This document shows, in pieces, positions 25,372-38,420 of a DNA stretch of 64,000 bases. The stretch's first letter is position 1. The number at the start of each line of letters is the position of its first letter. The translations under genes were made by a program, and so were the position numbers. The stretch is from contig NC_063058.1 in the NCBI RefSeq assembly GCF_018812025.1, positions 19,180,797 through 19,244,796 on the forward strand, read 5' to 3'. The notes under the pieces are model-generated. The model saw only the letters and a program-made list of their open reading frames with translations. It was not told where the DNA came from and did not search any database. The DNA comes from Megalobrama amblycephala. Lineage: Eukaryota > Chordata > Actinopteri > Cypriniformes > Xenocyprididae.

Positions 25372-28299
25372 TTAGTTTGATAGATAGATGATAGATATAT
25401 AGATAAGTTTATGAGTTTGAATGAGTTTCAATGGATTAGAAATAGTACATAGAATGGCACTTGAGTCTAATTGAGTTTTTGAGTCTAATGGGCTTCTGTA
25501 GTTTAAATTTGAATTTTGACAGTTGGAGTTTGAACAGTCTTGGCTCATTTGAACATTCCATCAATGAAAGTCAATGGGATTTTTCCGAGCTTTTTTAGGA
25601 AAACCGTAAGTCGGATCAGTTAGAAAAGATATAGCACACGAAGTCAGAACAGTCTGAAGATCTGACCCGAGTTTGGAGTATGTAGAGTTAAAGCTCTAGG
25701 AGGAGTTAGAGTTGGAAATTTTAGTCTCAGAAGAAAATACCATAACAGTAAGTTGTTTTTTTCAAGCCAACTTAATAATACATTAATATGCAAAACACAC
25801 AATTTTAGGACAGATGATTTGTAATCACTGTACAATGTACAAAACACATCTGCATTCTTATGCCACAGATAAAATATAGAAAAAGTAATTAATATATAGC
25901 AAATTAGTTCCTGTCCTCAAATTTGATTGACCCAATAGATGGATGGACAGACAGACAGACCTACTGTTTGATTGATACATAGATATTTGTACAGATAGAT
26001 AAATAGATAGCGGCACTGGGACCTTACACCATTTATCACTCAGTTTGCGCAGTTCCAGACAGACTAGTTTCTGAAATCGCTACTCCTTCATTGACTATTC
26101 CTAGTGGATTTCGACTGTGTCCAAAATCACCCCCTATACCCTTTTACAGTGCACTTTCTTGAGGGGACAGCCATTTGTAGTGGTGTACAAAATTGGAAAC
26201 TGGAGACAACATTCAAACGAATGGAACTGAAGTGCACAATCCTCAAATCACAACTTTTGATTGGATTACTTTGGATTACTACACAATTTACTGGATTACT
26301 TTGAAAAAGTATTTAGCTTTTATGTAGCCCCGTCCCTTTCGGCTCTGCTCTCATTGTGTTCAGTTTTCCGGTTCGTATTTCCACAGTAAGGATGGACTTA
26401 TGAACCGCTCGTTTTAAAATCGTTTTAAAGTCCAAAAGTGGACTTCATACTGCTTATGGCAAGAATGCATAGAATCTGCAGAACAATGAAAAATGATAAC
26501 GATTATTCCAGTACATTCTTGGTGTATTGTGTTACTGCCGGAGCTGATGTTTACTCAAAAGTGTTTGACACAGATTTCACGGCCTCGTTACTCTCCAGGT
26601 TTAGTTTGCATAGCCTAGCAACTGCCTCAGTTTCCTGCTTTTGTACACTGTCTCATTTCCCCTTCTTCACCCTGGAAAAACGTACAAGCAGAGGCAAACA
26701 CAATCCATCAGAGCTCAGTCGTTTAAACACTTCAGAAAAGCATCTCATCACTCTCAGTGACATAAATGCCACAAACATATAGATAACCCATTGCTCTCTT
26801 GCTGGATTGTAACATATTTACACTGGAAAGTTATGTTTTTTTCATTCGTAAATGACATGTATATATAATATTGGATCAACCAATGAAATCACACATGAAA
26901 CACATAGATAGTAATTCTTTCCTGTCATTTATTTTTCCAATAATTCATGTTCATATACTGTACTTTACAATAATGATGAGGCACGTTGACTGAAGCACTT
27001 AACCTTTACGTAAATAAGTATGAAACCCCACACTTAATATGCTTTAACTGTAGCAAGATAAGAAGTCTTAAAAGCTGTACTCTAGATTTAGCAAGCTATT
27101 GGAGAAAAATTTTAAGAGCTAATAAATGTCTTCAGCAGGAATGTGTAACTACCTTGTATGGGCATGAAAATCAAGAGCGCCTTTTTTCTGTCATCTTTCT
27201 GCAGCAAAGAGGTTTACTTGACTTTAATGTGGTTTAAATAAGGGGGATTTCTAAAGGTGTTTTTTTTTTTTATCTCAAACAGAGATTTAAAAAACACCAT
27301 ATCTTCTCTCATACTAGGACCTTTTTAAATGTGGTACAGAAAGGAGAGGATTCCTCTTCCTGAATGGTGCTGATGCCACCAAGTATCACCTCTCTGTGAA
27401 GAAGAAGTACTGAGCTGAGAATGTGAGGGGTCAAAGTCTGGCTCTTGTAACATTTCTGATCTTTTTTACATCTCCATCAGTTTTTTCCACCCATCCATCT
27501 TTCAGATGAAAGAGAAAAGTGGATGTTTGACATCAAAAGACAGAGGACAAGCCTCTCCATTCCTGTACTGCACATTCCACTGGTGGGTGATAGAGAAATG
27601 TCAGAATTAGCCCAATTCTTAGCCTTTAAACTTTGACCTTTGTGACACCCACATCTGTCATAACTTTTACTTTTGGTGCCACTTTCCAGCAAAAACAATA
27701 TTCAGAGTTTGATTTTAAACTGAGTATCAAAAAAAAACATTTTAATCGTTAATCTCTTATAGCCGGGGTAGCTCGCTGTACCGACAATTATTGGGTCACT
27801 GACATGACGGTTCATTGTTTTTGTCCAAAGGCCTTGATATAAAAAACAAAGATATGACATCCAAATTATGTAAGGTAGTATAACTAGATCTCTTTTATTG
27901 AATACAAAGCTTTTTTTTTTTTTTTTTTACTACATATAAAGGTATTTTAAAGATTCTAAAGTATCAAAAGGTCATTTGGTTTAACCGTCCAAAGGCCAAT
28001 ACAGCCATTTCATTTGTGATTAAAATATCTTAAAATGTAATAAATGTATATATTTTTTATTCTGGCATGATTTTATAATATCATATATCAACATAGTGCA
28101 AAATGGTATTAAAATTATGTGTAGAAGTCATTGCTTTGTTATGAGAAAGAAAGTCCGGATGATGTCATTCGGAGTAACCATTATAAAGGGACCATTTTGG
28201 ATCAAGTCATGCGGTCAGTATCATGTGACAGGATGTGACATCATTCAGACACCTGCAAAGGACCACATGGTCATGAAGCAAAGTAACTAACTCTCTTTT
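25372..28299. other. Intergenic, mostly unassigned
   Basis: GATA-type short repeats near 25380-25400 and 25940-26010 only. A short acceptor-like AG followed by a 31-codon frame is at 27318-27413. No gene can be supported; T runs occur near 27260 and 27910. Confidence 0.5.
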
Positions 28300-29119
28300 T
28301 AAACTAGTTTTTACAAGATGTAATATAAGTCTAAGGTGTCCCCTGAATGTGTCTGTGAAGTTTCAGCTCAAAATACCCCATAGATTTTTTTTAATTAATT
28401 TTTTTAACTGCCTATTTTGGGGCATCATTAACTATGCACTGATTCAGGCTGCGGCCCCTTTAAATCGCACGCTCCCTGCCCCTGGATGTTTACATTTGAT
28501 TCTGAATGAGTTTTGATTGTGCCCCGTGGCTAAAGCTAACATTACACACTGTTGGAGAGATTTATAAAGAATGAAGTTGTGTTTATGAATTATACAGACT
28601 GCAAGTGTTTAAAAATGAAAATAGCTCTTGTCTCCGTGAATACAGCAAGAAACGATGGTAACTTTAACCACATTTAACAGTACATTAGCAACACGTTAAC
28701 AAAACATTTAGAAAGACAATTTACAAATAACATTTAAAATATCATGTAATCATGGATCATGTCAGTTGTTATTGCTCCATCTGCCATTTTTCGCTATTGT
28801 TCTTGCTTGCTTACCTAGTCTGATGATTCAGCTGTGCACAGATCCAGATGTTAATACTGGCTGCCCTTGTCTAATGCCTCGATCATGAGCTGGCATATGC
28901 AAATATTGGGGTCGTACATATTAATGATCCCGACTGTTACGTAACAGTTGGTGTTATGTTGAGATTCGCCTGTTCTTCTGAGGTCTTTTAAACAAATGAG
29001 ATTTATATAAGAAGGAGGAAACAATGGAGTTTGAGACTCACTGTATGTCTTTTCCATGTACTGAACTCTTGTTATTCAACTATGCCGAGGTAAATTCAAT
29101 TTTCAATTCTATGGCACCT
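28300..29119 (-). mobile_element. TTAA-type element, GGTGCC ends, left end worn
   Basis: The right end 'ttctatggcacctttaa' and internal landmarks 'aagtctaaggtgtcccctga', 'ttgagattcgcctgttctt' and 'ggaggaaacaatggagttt' match, in inverse, the element at 38568-39532. The other end is degenerate (about 28293-28312). So this is a second, older copy of that family in opposite orientation. Confidence 0.8.
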
Positions 29120-31290
29120 TTAACTATTTGAAAAATTCATGTTTTCACTTGCTCATACGCATGTCCCGAAACATCAGGTCATTTGGTACAACCGCTATAA
29201 AGCATGGAAAATGTTGTAATATTTTAAAAACTTGTACTAAATATAAAATGTTTGATTGTCCTTTTACTAGCTAGCTAGATATCAGTCTGTTAGAATTGTT
29301 TGAAAATATCATCATTCGGTAAAACCAAAAGTGTCATTCGGTAAAACCTAAATTTTGGTTAAACCAAATGACTTTTTTTGGTGACAAATTTTGTCCATAT
29401 TGTAAAAATGCAGTGTTAATTGATTATAAAAACTACATAATCTCATTATTAACACTTAATAAAACTTCAAAATTAATTATATCTCTTTACACTTTTAAAA
29501 ACCTTATTTGTTAATGACAATATTATAAGAACTGTAAATTATTTCCCAGTTTTACAAGGATGCTCTTATGTTGCATTTTTTTATATATAGATTTTGTTTT
29601 GTTGTTGCCGTTTTTGCCTTTATTATGATAGGACAGTATGCAGAAGGAAGCAAAGTGAGAGAGATAGTGGGACGGGATCGTAAAAGGGGACTCAAATGTC
29701 CATGAGGCTATCAGTGCAGACGTAATGCTGCATTTTTATTGACAACTTTGCTATCACTTTATATAAATTACCATATTTTCTGGAATATAAGTTGCATTTT
29801 TTTTATATAATTTTATATAATATGAAATGTGACACCAAAGAAGAAATTTGAATCTTTAGTCCAGCTTTAGTTCAAGTGACCTCATCTATCAAACAGAACT
29901 GCATGAAAATGATCAAAATATTTTTATATTTTTTATATTCCACAGAAGACAGGAAATCGAATAGATTTGGTATGACATGAGTAAATATGAAAGAATTTTT
30001 ATTTTTGGGTCATTGATTCTAATGTTTACACAACCTTTATACAGCGTTAGCCCTGTTAGGTAGTTTATTCCCAAAACTGTCCAGGTCAGCCTAACCTTTC
30101 CATAAAAGATATTTGAATTGATTTGGCCTGCTTACTGCTTGATTGATAACTTGCCTGTGAGTCTGTAAACTTTTAACATTATTTCATGGCCATGCTTGCC
30201 TTGTTTTGGCATTACACAACACAATCATTTCCCTTCCCCTGAGACTGATTCACTAGAGAGCTGGTCCATGCTTGCTGAAAGAATGCACCTCATGGAATGC
30301 CGGTCTTTGTATCACTGTAACTTTCGAGCCAAGTATCATGAACAATACGAACTGTCACAGACTTATTTGGATGTTACTTAGTTGCACCTCCTTTGCCGTG
30401 AAACACTAAGCCATGAGGATTTAAGCTATAGTGAATTAGAGGGATAAGGGGGCTTGACTAGGGGCTGGTTCGCAGTGTTTTTGCAGTTGAAAACTCGAGG
30501 CGAAGGTCAGCAGGACGGAAAAAAATAGCTAGGTCTAGAGACACATTTGAACTTAAGCGCCACATTTTTAGAATGCCATGTCATGCGCGAGATGCTGCAA
30601 AAGACACAAGAAGTGAACGCAGCGTTAAAGACATCCGTGTATGTTTGCAGAGCCAAAAATGGAATGGATTCTGTGTGAACAGCCCTTTACGGTTTCTTTT
30701 CTATACATATCAGCATTACTCATGTAACATACTTCGGCTCTGTGAACATAAACTGAATCTGTTTGTTTCTACTCATGTGATTGCCTTGGTTTGACAGGAC
30801 TCAATGATGTGAAACAAAGCCTGTATATATCAACAATCGTTATTCTCTGATTTCCTCATCCAAATCTGAAACTGAATGCCATTTATTTCATGGAATGAAT
30901 TGGTAACAGCATGTCCTGGTGTTTTCACAAACATGCTGTACTGATAAGTCTGTGGCTCTGGAATTCTTACTGTCTGAGGTAATGGAGTAAATGCAGAAAA
31001 GTGTGGAGAAACCATTTCAACCTTGAGTTTTTACCCCCTCGCCGGGGCTCACTGTGTGATCAAGCAGGTTATGGTAATAGCTTAAGTGCATTGCTTTGAA
31101 ACAAAATCATATGCAATGTTGATGTAATATTTGATGTCCTGTTTTGCCTCTTTTCAGAAACCTCTAGTGTTGATAATGTGAAGAGCTATAGTAAAATAAC
31201 TATGTGAAATTCACAAACATGTTTGGGTCATATTTCAATTAAGTTGTATGCATTTCCGTTTTATTTCATGTGGTTTTATTTTAGATTTAT
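29120..31290. other. Intergenic, unassigned
   Basis: A weak MITE remnant is visible near 29940-30010 ('tggtatgacatgagtaaata'). Otherwise I see nothing that can be named, and no gene. Confidence 0.45.
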
Positions 31291-31299
31291 TTGAATAAT

Positions 31300-31925
31300 A
31301 TTTGCATTTTTTTGTTTGTTTTGTTTGGTGTTTTGTTTCTGTTTGGAGTTTTGTTTGGGGTTTTGTTTGGTTTTTGTTTTGTTTGGTTTTGCTTTGGTGT
31401 TTTGGTTTTGCTTTTGTTTGGTGTTTTGTTTTTGTTTGGAATTTTGTTTGATGTCTTAACTTTTTGTTTTGCATTGGTGTTTTGTTTTTGCTTTTGTTTC
31501 ATTTGGTGTTTTGGTTTTGTTTTGCTTTTTTTGTTTGGTGTTTTATTTAGTTTTTGTTTGGAATTTTGTTTGGTGTCTTAACTTTGTTTTGCATTGGTGT
31601 TTTGTTTTTGCTTTTGTTTCATTTGGTGTTTTGGTTTTGTTTTGCTTTTTTTGTTTGGTGTTTTATTTAGTTTTTGTTTGGAATTTTGTTTGGTGTCTTA
31701 ACTTTGTTTTGCATTGGTGTTTTGTTTTTGCTATTGTTTCATTTGGTGTTTTGGTTTCGTTTTGCTTTGTTGTTTTTTTTGTTTGGTGTTTTATTTAGTT
31801 TTTGTTTGGTGTTGCATGGTCTTTGTTTTGCTTTGTTTGGTGTTTTGTTTTTGCTTTTGTTTTGTTTTTTGTTTTCTTTGCTTTGCTTTGTTTGGTGCTT
31901 TGTTTTGTTTAATTTGTTTTTGTAA
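31300..31925 (+). repeat. TTTTG-rich array with a 120-bp higher-order unit
   Basis: The + strand is almost entirely T and G ('ttttgtttggtg', 'gttttgctttg'). A 120-bp block is repeated: copies begin near 31429, 31551 and 31671. The last two are 120 bp apart and nearly identical, the first is 2 bp longer. Long Phe/Val/Leu frames here are repeat artefacts. Confidence 0.9.
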
Positions 31926-34326
31926 AAAACAGCATGATTTTAAGTTAAAAGCAATACAAAAATACAACCATTTAGTATAAAAACTTCACAATTACTATAC
32001 AAAATATCTATAAAATTATACAATATATTTTTTCACATTATGGTAATGAAAATTAGTTTTCTTTGCCTTCACCTAATTAGTTGTTTGAGTATCTAATGCA
32101 ATTAAAAAGCACTAGTGCTCAGTTTTATTTTTTAAACCATGCCTTTAATGTTTTTACCACTAATGCTTAGTAATTTATGACACTTTTTTTCTTATGACTT
32201 GAAGATGACGAAGTGATGCATACTGTACATTGTTTTCTGTAACTGTTAAAGTGAGAATGGAAAAACAGGCTTGGCTTCTTCTCTCTGGCAGGATATAACT
32301 TCTCTTGAGATTCTTAAAAGATTTTTGTCATGCAATGAACTAACTTCATCACAACACAACAGCTTGCAGCCATATTGTTGTCCAGATCAAAGCTTTTAAT
32401 ATAACTTGGCTACTTTTACATTCATATGTAAGAGGGACTCTTTCTTGTATTTTAATGAGCATAGAGTGTTTTGCCCCAAACTCATCTGTTGGTTTCAGAT
32501 CATATATCAGATATCACTGAAATAAAGAGGATACTGTTTATACAAAATGCCTCCTCAAGCAACAGCACCAGTTTATTTCCATTGCCATGCCAACGGTCTG
32601 GTAAACGGCAACAGAGTGGAAAGATTAACAGTTGTGTGAAGTGGGATACACCGGGCACTGGGTGAAATCCTTTGCGATCCACCAGCAGCTCATTTTTATG
32701 CAATATCGCATTTGTGCAGACTTTGTGTCAGGCACAGTTTCAACATATCATGTTCCTAGGATTTTAACAATAGTTTTTTGTTTTTGTACAAGTTGTTCCA
32801 CACAGATTGACTCAAATGTTCTATGAGCAAAGATGGCAGATTTCAAATCTCATATTTTGGTCCATATAATGAAGATAATTACTTTTATTGCATGCCCAAA
32901 ATACAAATACATTTTTTTTTAAAAATCTTCTCTTATTTTTTTGCTGAAGATCAGTTTTTCTACACATCGTCCATGAAAAACCAACAAACCGGCTGACTTT
33001 TTCTTGGTCATGTTTGTGGCATTTGAGGAGAATCCTCCATCATGTGGAAGGAGTTTCCCAACCTCACCTCTCTCCCAGACAACACGGGTGGGTTCAATTG
33101 CTCTATAATGACAATATATTGAGCAAGCCATGCTTTGCCCAATTTCATTAGCTAATCTTTCACTTTTTCTCCCTTCCTCCCTCCCTCTTTCGAACTGTTT
33201 CTCTCTCCCGTTGCTGCAATCTAAACTGAAGACACACATGGGCCTTTCACACCAATTCTGGAAAATTCCTCTCCGTCTTTGCTTTAGGGAGGATATACTC
33301 ATTTATATCTGTGTGCCCGCCCTCACGTAGGTTATACGCCCTGTGGGCATCTGTGGACTGAGGGGTGTGCCAGGGCAGGGCTTTTTCAATGAGATTCTTC
33401 CCTAGACGTTTACTGTTACACTACTGTTTGGTTAGTTTTTTTCAGTGTATTTGAAAGAAGTCTCTAATGCTCACCATGCATTTATGTGACCGAAAATACA
33501 GTAAAAACAGTAATATTGTGAAATATTAGTACAGTTTCAAAAAATTCTTGTATTATACAGTGTAATTTATTTCTGTGATGTCAAAGCATCATTACTCCAG
33601 TCTTCAGTGTCACACGATCCTTCAGAAATCATTCTAATATGCTGAATTGCTGCTTAAGAAACATTTCTTATTATTATCAATGTTGAAAACAGTTGTTCTG
33701 CTGTATATTTTATGTGTACTATCCCTTTAAACTTCAAGTATTTCTCCCACATAACCCAAGATGCTCCATCTCTTGGCCTCTAGAGTTCAGTCAAAGCCAG
33801 TTATCTTTCAAACAGACATATCAATGGCTAAGACCCCATTTTCTGCCAAACATTTGGGGTCTTTCCATGCAATAAATTTAGCAACTCACAATGAACTCCA
33901 AGGAAACAAGGGAGGAATGACATTTTTGTGAATTCCCTCAGCACTGTATAATGGTCGTGGTTAGCTACTTCAGACACACCTCTGTGTTCACAGCTCATCT
34001 CTTTGGAAAGAATTTATGTGTTGAATAAGAAAACAGTAAGAGTGAGAAAAAGTGGGAGGCTGAATAGATAGAGGCACACCCTGATAAAACTTTTTTTAAC
34101 ATCTTCCAGATGATATTGCTATGCTGATGCTTGGTTTGAAAACAATCTCTGATTCATGTCAATGCATCCAGCTGGTGCCTGCCCTGTTGTTTACATGTCA
34201 TGTGTCTGCATATCCAAAATTCCTCTAGACCTGGCCTTCTTAAATAAACACCTGTTAAGAGAAATACGTAAAAATTATTAAAAAATGTAAAATAAATGTA
34301 TAAAACATAACAATTTAAAAATAAAA
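31926..34326. other. Intergenic with one SINE-like fragment
   Basis: Apart from the dispersed repeat at 33450-33720 nothing is recognised. Open frames (32919-33302, 127 codons on -) have no family signature. Confidence 0.45.
33450..33720 (+). repeat. Dispersed SINE-like repeat, 5' and middle part
   Basis: Contains 'atacagtaaaaacagtaata', 'attactccagtcttcagtgt' and 'cttattattatcaatgttga', the consensus shared with the fragments at 5340-5545 and 8225-8395. Confidence 0.65.
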
Positions 34327-34383
<57 letters not shown>

Positions 34384-34384
34384 T
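34327..34384. repeat. (TA)n(CA)n microsatellite
   Basis: A TA tract (34330-34366) passes directly into CA units (34367-34382). Confidence 0.95.
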
Positions 34385-34845
34385 TGTTTCTGCTTGTGTA
34401 AAAGCTGTAGCTCAAAGAAATGGGAGTATGCCAGGTATCTTTTCCAAACTATGTGCCATGTCGTGGCAGCAACTACAAGTACAATGCACTTCCAGTGACT
34501 CACTATCTTTTTTTTTTCTTTTTTTTTTTTGCGGGCCACTCCTATTCCCATCAGGTGCAATAGTCTTGCTATGCAGTATTTTTTGACTATGTGTTCAAAA
34601 ATTGAGTGTGTTTACATGCAGATTTAGGATAAGCTCACATTGATGCCTCAAAGTATTTTTTAAATATATATATTTTTTTATCTTTTTTGAGAATGATCTC
34701 ATAATTAAGTGGCACACTAAAATAAAAAACAAGAATGAAGAATGAAGTTATGGGCCTATTATGAGATAATGTCATAATAGACATACAATTATATTCTCTT
34801 TTTTTCATTATGATTTATGAAATTAGCATGTATCAGCATGTAGCA

Positions 34846-35362
34846 TGGAGCATGTATCAAACTGCCAAAGTCACGTGATTTCAGTAAATGAGGCTGAGTT
34901 ACGTCATTAGTGTTTTGAAATTTCAATGGTTCACCACTTGGGGGCGTGACTTTGGCCTTGAGTTTGATACACGCTCCGAACCACTGATTCGAAACAAAAG
35001 ATTCGTAAAACTTAGTGAAGCTTCATGAAGCAGTGTTTTGAAATCGCCCATCACTAGATATTGTTGAATAAAGTAGTTATTTAGTTTTTTGGTGCACAAA
35101 AAGTATTTTTGTCGCTTCATAACATTAAGGTTGAACCACTGTAGTCACATGACCTGTTTTAAATACGTCTTTAGTAGCTTTCTGGGCATCTGAAAGTGTT
35201 AATTTTCTTGCTGTCAATGGAGGCCTCACTGAGCCATGGGATTTTATCAAAAATATCTTAATTTGTGTTCCGAAGATGAACGAAGGTCTTACGGGTGTGT
35301 AACGACATGAGGGTGAGTAATTAAAGACAGAATTTTCATTTTGGGGTGAACTAAGCCTTTAA
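34846..35362. mobile_element. Foldback MITE, left end missing
   Basis: Shares the core of the copy at 3719-4392 ('ctgccaaagtcacgtgattt', 'cgaaccactgattcgaaac', 'gaaatcgcccatcactagat') and ends 'gtgaactaagcctttaag'. The left terminal arm is lost, so only about three quarters of the element remains. One TCACGTGA is kept (34871-34878). Confidence 0.8.
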
Positions 35363-35733
35363 GATCGGCAATATCTCTAAAGTAAAATTATTACCTTACC
35401 ATATTTCTCTTGTGCTCATGTTCACTAATAAATTCCAGGTGTGGCGTTGTGGTTGGATAATGCTGAAAATAATGACAGTTTAGAATTTTCACACATAAAA
35501 AGTGGTTTGGAATTGAAATGGAGAATACTCCCCTAAGATTACACATGTGTTGGATTTTTGGGATTGAAACAGTGATGCTTTTGAAGTCTGAGCATTTAAG
35601 CAAAAGCTAATCTAAAAAAGCTAATCCACCCATGGTTATAAACAACATACAAAAAATTTTTGTTGAAAACCAGTAACCTCACTGTGCATTCATTCTGTCA
35701 TAGTAATGAAAACTGAACAGTACTGCACCATCT

Positions 35734-35942
35734 TAAAGGGATAGTTCACCCAAAAATGAAAATAATGTAATAATTTCTTCACCCCAGTGTTGTTCCAAAC
35801 CTATATGACAGTGCTTTTTTTCCCCCCTCCATGCAATGGAAGTCAGTGGAGTTATTTGGTTTCCCAATGTTTTATAAAATATCTTCTTTTATGTGACATG
35901 ATGGTAAGTAAATAATGACAGATTTCTCATTGTTGGGTGGAC
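35734..35942. mobile_element. Short MITE of the TTAGTTCACCC group
   Basis: Starts CTTAAAGGGATAGTTCACCC and contains 'tgttgttccaaacctatatg', 'aaaatatcttcttttatgtg' and the worn inverse end 'ttctcattgttgggtgga'. About 210 bp, no ORF. Confidence 0.75.
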
Positions 35943-36295
35943 AGAGAGAGTATACTGTGAGTGTTGCCAACTGCTTTCAATTGAAAGTAGCTAAAACTGG
36001 TAGCTAAACATTACTAGCTGACATCATAATGGCAAATTCATTGATCTATATAAATATAAATATAGATAAACAAGAATCTAGATAAGGTTTGTCCAAGAAG
36101 TTGCTAGATTTGTCACTAAACTTTTGAGTTTTTTAGTCTTTTACGTCTCAAAAGGGGTGGTGAAGTCACTAAATCTGGTGAAAAAATCCTTAAATTGGAC
36201 ACTGTATACTGTAAATAAATGGGGGAACCTGTAACACAGAATATGACAACTGTAGGAATTGAAGCCCCACCTTTTATTTAAAACAGCCAATCACA

Positions 36296-36488
36296 TTTTT
36301 GATTGAGTTGGTGCCGATAGCCTAGTGGTTAGCGCACCGATATATGCAAATGTGTTCACTGCGACCTGAGTTTGATTCTTATCTCAAGGTCCTTTGCTGA
36401 TCCTGTCTGCTCTCTACTGTCCTCTCTGAATAATGGCACAAAAAGCCCATGAATATAACTTTAAAAAAAAAAAAACTTTTTTGACTGA
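36296..36488 (+). mobile_element. tRNA-derived SINE with target duplication
   Basis: A tRNA-like head has an A-box-like block TAGCCTAGTGG (36318-36328) and a B-box-like block GTTTGATTC (36370-36378), followed by an unrelated body and an A-rich tail (about 36463-36475). Flanking direct repeats TTTTTGATTGA (36296-36306) and TTTTTGACTGA (36478-36488) match at 10 of 11 bases. It is not a working tRNA gene: the B box is mutated and no anticodon arm can be drawn. Confidence 0.75.
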
Positions 36489-37928
36489 AATGTCACCTTT
36501 TTTGTGTGTGATTTTAATTAAAATAGCAAAATTTATTACTTATTGATGAATAGTATTCAGTCTTTCACCATTTAGATGGATGCCTTCCATTAGCACAGCA
36601 AATAAAGAAGATTAATGATGCCTCTTACGTCTGGTACGCCTCATTGAAATACCCCTCAACCATCTTCCCATCTGGTGTTCTCTACCTGATAAATGCATTG
36701 TGTAAGAAGCAAAGACGAGCTGCATCAATTGTCGGAAGCTCTCGGCCAAAGCCACATGGTAAAAGTAGACAACTCTCAGAGGAACTGTTTTCACATCTCC
36801 TGTCCAAAAAGAGTTGCAGTCGTTTCCTCAAGCTACTGCAAGCTGAAGGACAAGGCAAGGGTGTGTCTTGGGCCTTTGGGGGAAGATTTATGCGCTCTGT
36901 CCCATTTGTATGGGCTTCCACTGACAGGAGGAGTTCCCTGCTCCAGAAGAAGAGTTCTCCCACACAGCCAACCCACGTGGCGAGCAGGGATGTCCTCGGA
37001 TAATTTTAGTCAGCTGACGTCGTTCTGTGTTCCTACCTTACATCTGTTCCCCCTTTTGTTCCTGATGTCTGCTATTAACTGTGTTGCTTTTTTGTCTCTA
37101 AAATTTAATGTCAAACACATGTGCTTCTGCAAGGAACAAAGCCGTTTGAGAGGAACTTATGTAAGCAACCAGAACTCAAGTCTCTATCTATGAAATGTTT
37201 TGCGCCCCATTGACTCAAAATATCTTCTTATGTGTTCCATAGAAGTCAAGGTTTGGAACGACGTGAGGGTGAACTATGAACTCTCCCTTTAACAATATTA
37301 TTTCCCTACTAATTTCACCTTGGATACCAGATCTTTTCCTGAAATCTCATGATCTCAAAAGGTAGATTGATTTCTGCACATGGCGCACCAGGGAAAATCT
37401 CACAGAGAGCTCACATTCATCACAACTCAAACACATCCTGCCTGGAGCCTGTTGCAGGAAAGAGTGGGTCACCACAGCATTATGTAATGGGCTCTTTGCT
37501 GTCATGGCAACGCTGTGGGAACTGGAACTGTGTATTCGTGTGGCTGGAGGCTGCGGCGTGTGTTGACAGAATGTTCCTCACATTGGGTTCCTGGATGGGC
37601 CTGGCTATAAACACTCAGTCGGGAGTTCCCTCTCTGACACAATTCAGGTTTGGAATTCTGTGCAGGCTTGTATTACTACGTTTTTGGTCACATCCACTTA
37701 TTTTTATTTTTCCACAGGATCTAGAAGAAGTTTTGTACTGTACTCTGGAAAGGGGACATTTTCTGAAAGGATCTGCAGGCCAGATCAATTTACCAAGTTA
37801 AAAAATGAAACATTAAACATTTGTGAATCCTCACCGCTGCTGTCAGGGTCTCAATTGCCTTTTGAGGCTCTTGAAGCAAGATGTGTTGCAGAGTTTATTG
37901 CTGGTTTTAAAGTTACTGAAGCATCATC
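36489..37928. other. Intergenic, no supported gene
   Basis: Overlapping open frames at 36644-37193 (up to 166 codons) and 37349-37932 have no recognisable domain and no consistent splice context. A MITE scrap ('ggaacgacgtgagggtgaac') is at about 37255. Confidence 0.45.
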
Positions 37929-38420
37929 TTAAAGGGTTAGTTCACCCAAAAATGAAAATTCTGTCATCATTTACTCACTCTCATGTTGTTCCAAACCTGT
38001 AAGAACTTCGTTCATCTTCAGGACACCAATGAAGATTATTTGAGCTTTCTGTCCCTCTATAGACAGCTATGCAACTGACACTTTGACGCTTCAAAAAGTT
38101 CATAAAGAGATCGTAAAACTAATCCATATGGATTGAGTGGTTTATTCCAAATTTTCTGAAGAGACTCAATCACTTTATATGATGAACAGATTTAATTTAG
38201 GCTTTTATTCACATATAAACATTGATCAGCGAACATAAACAGAAGCTCAACCGAACTTGCTTGATGTGTAAGAACAAACCTTTTGCAGAAGCTCAAACAT
38301 GCTGCGTAACATGAGAATGAATCTCATTGGTTCTCGCATGTCAAGCGAACATGCTTGAGCTTCCCTTTACCATAACTGATGTGTGAGTTGATCAATGTTT
38401 ATATGTGGGGGAAAAAAAGT

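Noticed and set aside
31235..31980. Overlapping Phe/Val/Leu and Lys/Gln/Thr frames up to 109 codons
   Set aside because: They arise from the TTTTG array, which has no stops in some frames by composition.
36304..36380. Possible tRNA gene
   Set aside because: A- and B-box-like blocks are present but mutated, no cloverleaf forms, and the A tail with target duplication identifies a SINE.
36644..37193. Frames of 119 and 166 codons in the tes-cav2 interval
   Set aside because: Two overlapping frames on one strand plus one on the other, no family resemblance; coding status cannot be supported.
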